Below, piece by piece: positions 63,220 to 64,000 of a stretch of DNA of 64,000 nt (positions are counted from its first letter, which is position 1; each line of letters opens with the position of its first letter). Below the pieces are notes generated by a model. The model searched no databases. It saw only the letters and a list, made by a program, of their open reading frames with translations, and had not been told where the DNA came from. Made by a program: the position numbers and the translations under genes. This stretch comes from Bradyrhizobium erythrophlei (GTDB lineage Bacteria; Pseudomonadota; Alphaproteobacteria; Rhizobiales; Xanthobacteraceae), in contig FSRD01000002.1 of the NCBI GenBank assembly GCA_900129675.1, positions 558,001 to 622,000 of the forward strand, read 5' to 3'.

Positions 63220-63807
63220 ATGCGTATATTCCTCGCTGGCGTCAGCTGTGTTGGCAAGACCACCATAGGGGCACAACTGGCTGGCCTCCTTGACTGTCGT
63301 TTTTGCGACTTGGATATTGAAACCGAGCGTTTCTTCGAGACGTCGATCGAGCGCCTTCGAAACCGTCACCTGACGTCGCACGATTTCCGGCTCGCGGCGT
63401 CACAAGCCTTGAAACACGTACTCTCTCGGGAGGACAGCTGCAATTGCGTCATTGCGTTGCCGCCGAGTGGGCTCCTCGGTGGCTACTGGAAGGTTGTCAA
63501 CGAAACGCGGGACGCCACCATTGTCGTGCTTCGAGATACGCCGGAGAATATTCTCAAGAGGATCACGTTTTACGACATCGACTCCCGCCCGCTGCAAAAG
63601 CATCTGACGGATCGTGAGAGGGGCCTCTACCTGCAGGAAATAGAGCGTGATATCGCCTACTTCAACCGTTCCTTCCGCAGAGCGCATGTGTCCGTTGACA
63701 TCACCGGCTGCAGCCCCAACGAGGCGTCGCGCAAGGTTATGGACTCATTGACGCCAGCCCCGTCGAACCAAAGAGAAGCGTCGGAACGGCGCTCTGCCAG
63801 GATGTAG
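63220..63807 (+). CDS. P-loop kinase-like protein (195 aa)
   Basis: Walker A is LAGVSCVGKTTIGAQLAGLL at residues 5-24, as in shikimate and related small-molecule kinases; DCRFCDLDIETERFF supplies the acidic substrate region, and RDTPENILKRITFYD then the RERGLYLQEIERDIAYFN lid-like part follow. Length fits a small kinase, but the substrate residues of shikimate kinase are not clear. No strong ribosome binding site. It precedes a CcbP-like gene by 35 bases. Confidence 0.75.
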   Translation: MRIFLAGVSCVGKTTIGAQLAGLLDCRFCDLDIETERFFETSIERLRNRHLTSHDFRLAASQALKHVLSREDSCNCVIALPPSGLLGGYWKVVNETRDATIVVLRDTPENILKRITFYDIDSRPLQKHLTDRERGLYLQEIERDIAYFNRSFRRAHVSVDITGCSPNEASRKVMDSLTPAPSNQREASERRSARM

Positions 63808-63842
63808 GTACAGATCTGGCTCCAGCCCTAACCGGTGAAACA

Positions 63843-64000
63843 ATGGCACGCGCGAGAGATGAAATACGCGAGGAACGAATTGCCAAGGAGGCCGTCGTCG
63901 ATGCTTACGGTTCCAGTGAACGTGCGATGGGCTGGTATTACTACCTCGATGGCAAGATGAAGGTTCCATTCGCGGCGCGGTGTAGGTTCGCGCGGCCAAT
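63843..64000 (+). CDS. CcbP-like calcium-binding protein, start only
   Basis: MARARDEIREERIAKEAVVD then AYGSSERAMGWYYYLDGKMK and VPFAARC match the start of the small CcbP/YCaBP calcium-binding family. The frame is open to the window edge. Probably co-transcribed with the kinase-like gene. Confidence 0.75.
   Translation, partial: MARARDEIREERIAKEAVVDAYGSSERAMGWYYYLDGKMKVPFAARCRFARP

Noticed and set aside
1..64000. CRISPR arrays, rRNA genes, restriction or classical defence systems
   Set aside because: None seen: no regular direct repeats with spacers, no rRNA sequence, and no cas, restriction, or toxin-antitoxin motifs that I could support.

Overview
The window looks like an accessory, insertion-sequence-rich stretch of an alphaproteobacterial chromosome or large plasmid. 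The family Nitrobacteraceae (Bradyrhizobium and relatives) fits best. The reasons are GC-rich codon use, FixK/FNR-type boxes in front of two hsp20 genes, a FixJ-like regulator, a PhaR-type regulator, DUF1194, DUF4167 and DUF305 proteins, and many very small genes of the kind seen in that family. Family names here come from reading the protein sequences; no database search was possible.

Layout. 1-5.1 kb: start of an RND efflux permease, two small exported proteins, and gene fragments (DUF934, COG4705, a molybdopterin oxidoreductase, an exported protein) around a complete 1099-bp IS. 5.3-11.5 kb: the most coherent functional block. Three 50-bp tandem repeats precede an ECF sigma factor and its anti-sigma factor, followed by a broken DipZ-like gene, a double DUF305 protein, a periplasmic beta-propeller, and copC-copD. 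This reads as a copper or envelope-stress module. 12-18 kb: nested mobile DNA. An IS is cut by an IS21 element, whose istB is cut by a serine-recombinase element, which is followed by the tail of a different istB. 18-31 kb: a stress and low-oxygen set (two hsp20 genes, a groEL fragment, CBS-BON, CHAD, a cation transporter, an EF-hand/CBS chimera, a universal stress protein), then cstA with its small partner.

31-45 kb: fragments, an intact IS1182-type element, and a run of very small genes (S24 peptidase without a DNA-binding domain, PilZ, FixJ-like regulator, conserved proteins of 41-130 residues), then a Tat-exported ferritin-like protein. 45-57 kb: a tRNA-Met 3' half (a likely integration scar), a second copy of the 1099-bp IS, an orphan nuoB, an RpoH lacking region 4.2, a MarR-ferredoxin operon with a clear promoter-operator, a DUF1194 protein, DedA, a phaR-like gene, and an IS701-type element. 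57-64 kb: small conserved genes, a dead ABC-transporter binding protein, a second IS1182-type copy, a conserved 241-residue protein, a P-loop kinase-like protein and the start of a CcbP-like calcium-binding protein.

The main theme is genome wear. At least twelve genes are truncated, frameshifted or fused, mostly beside IS ends, and several deletions created new in-frame chimeric reading frames. Against this, a few units look intact and regulated: the ECF/copper block, the FixK-box hsp20 genes, the MarR-ferredoxin operon and the small-gene pairs with good ribosome binding sites and terminators.
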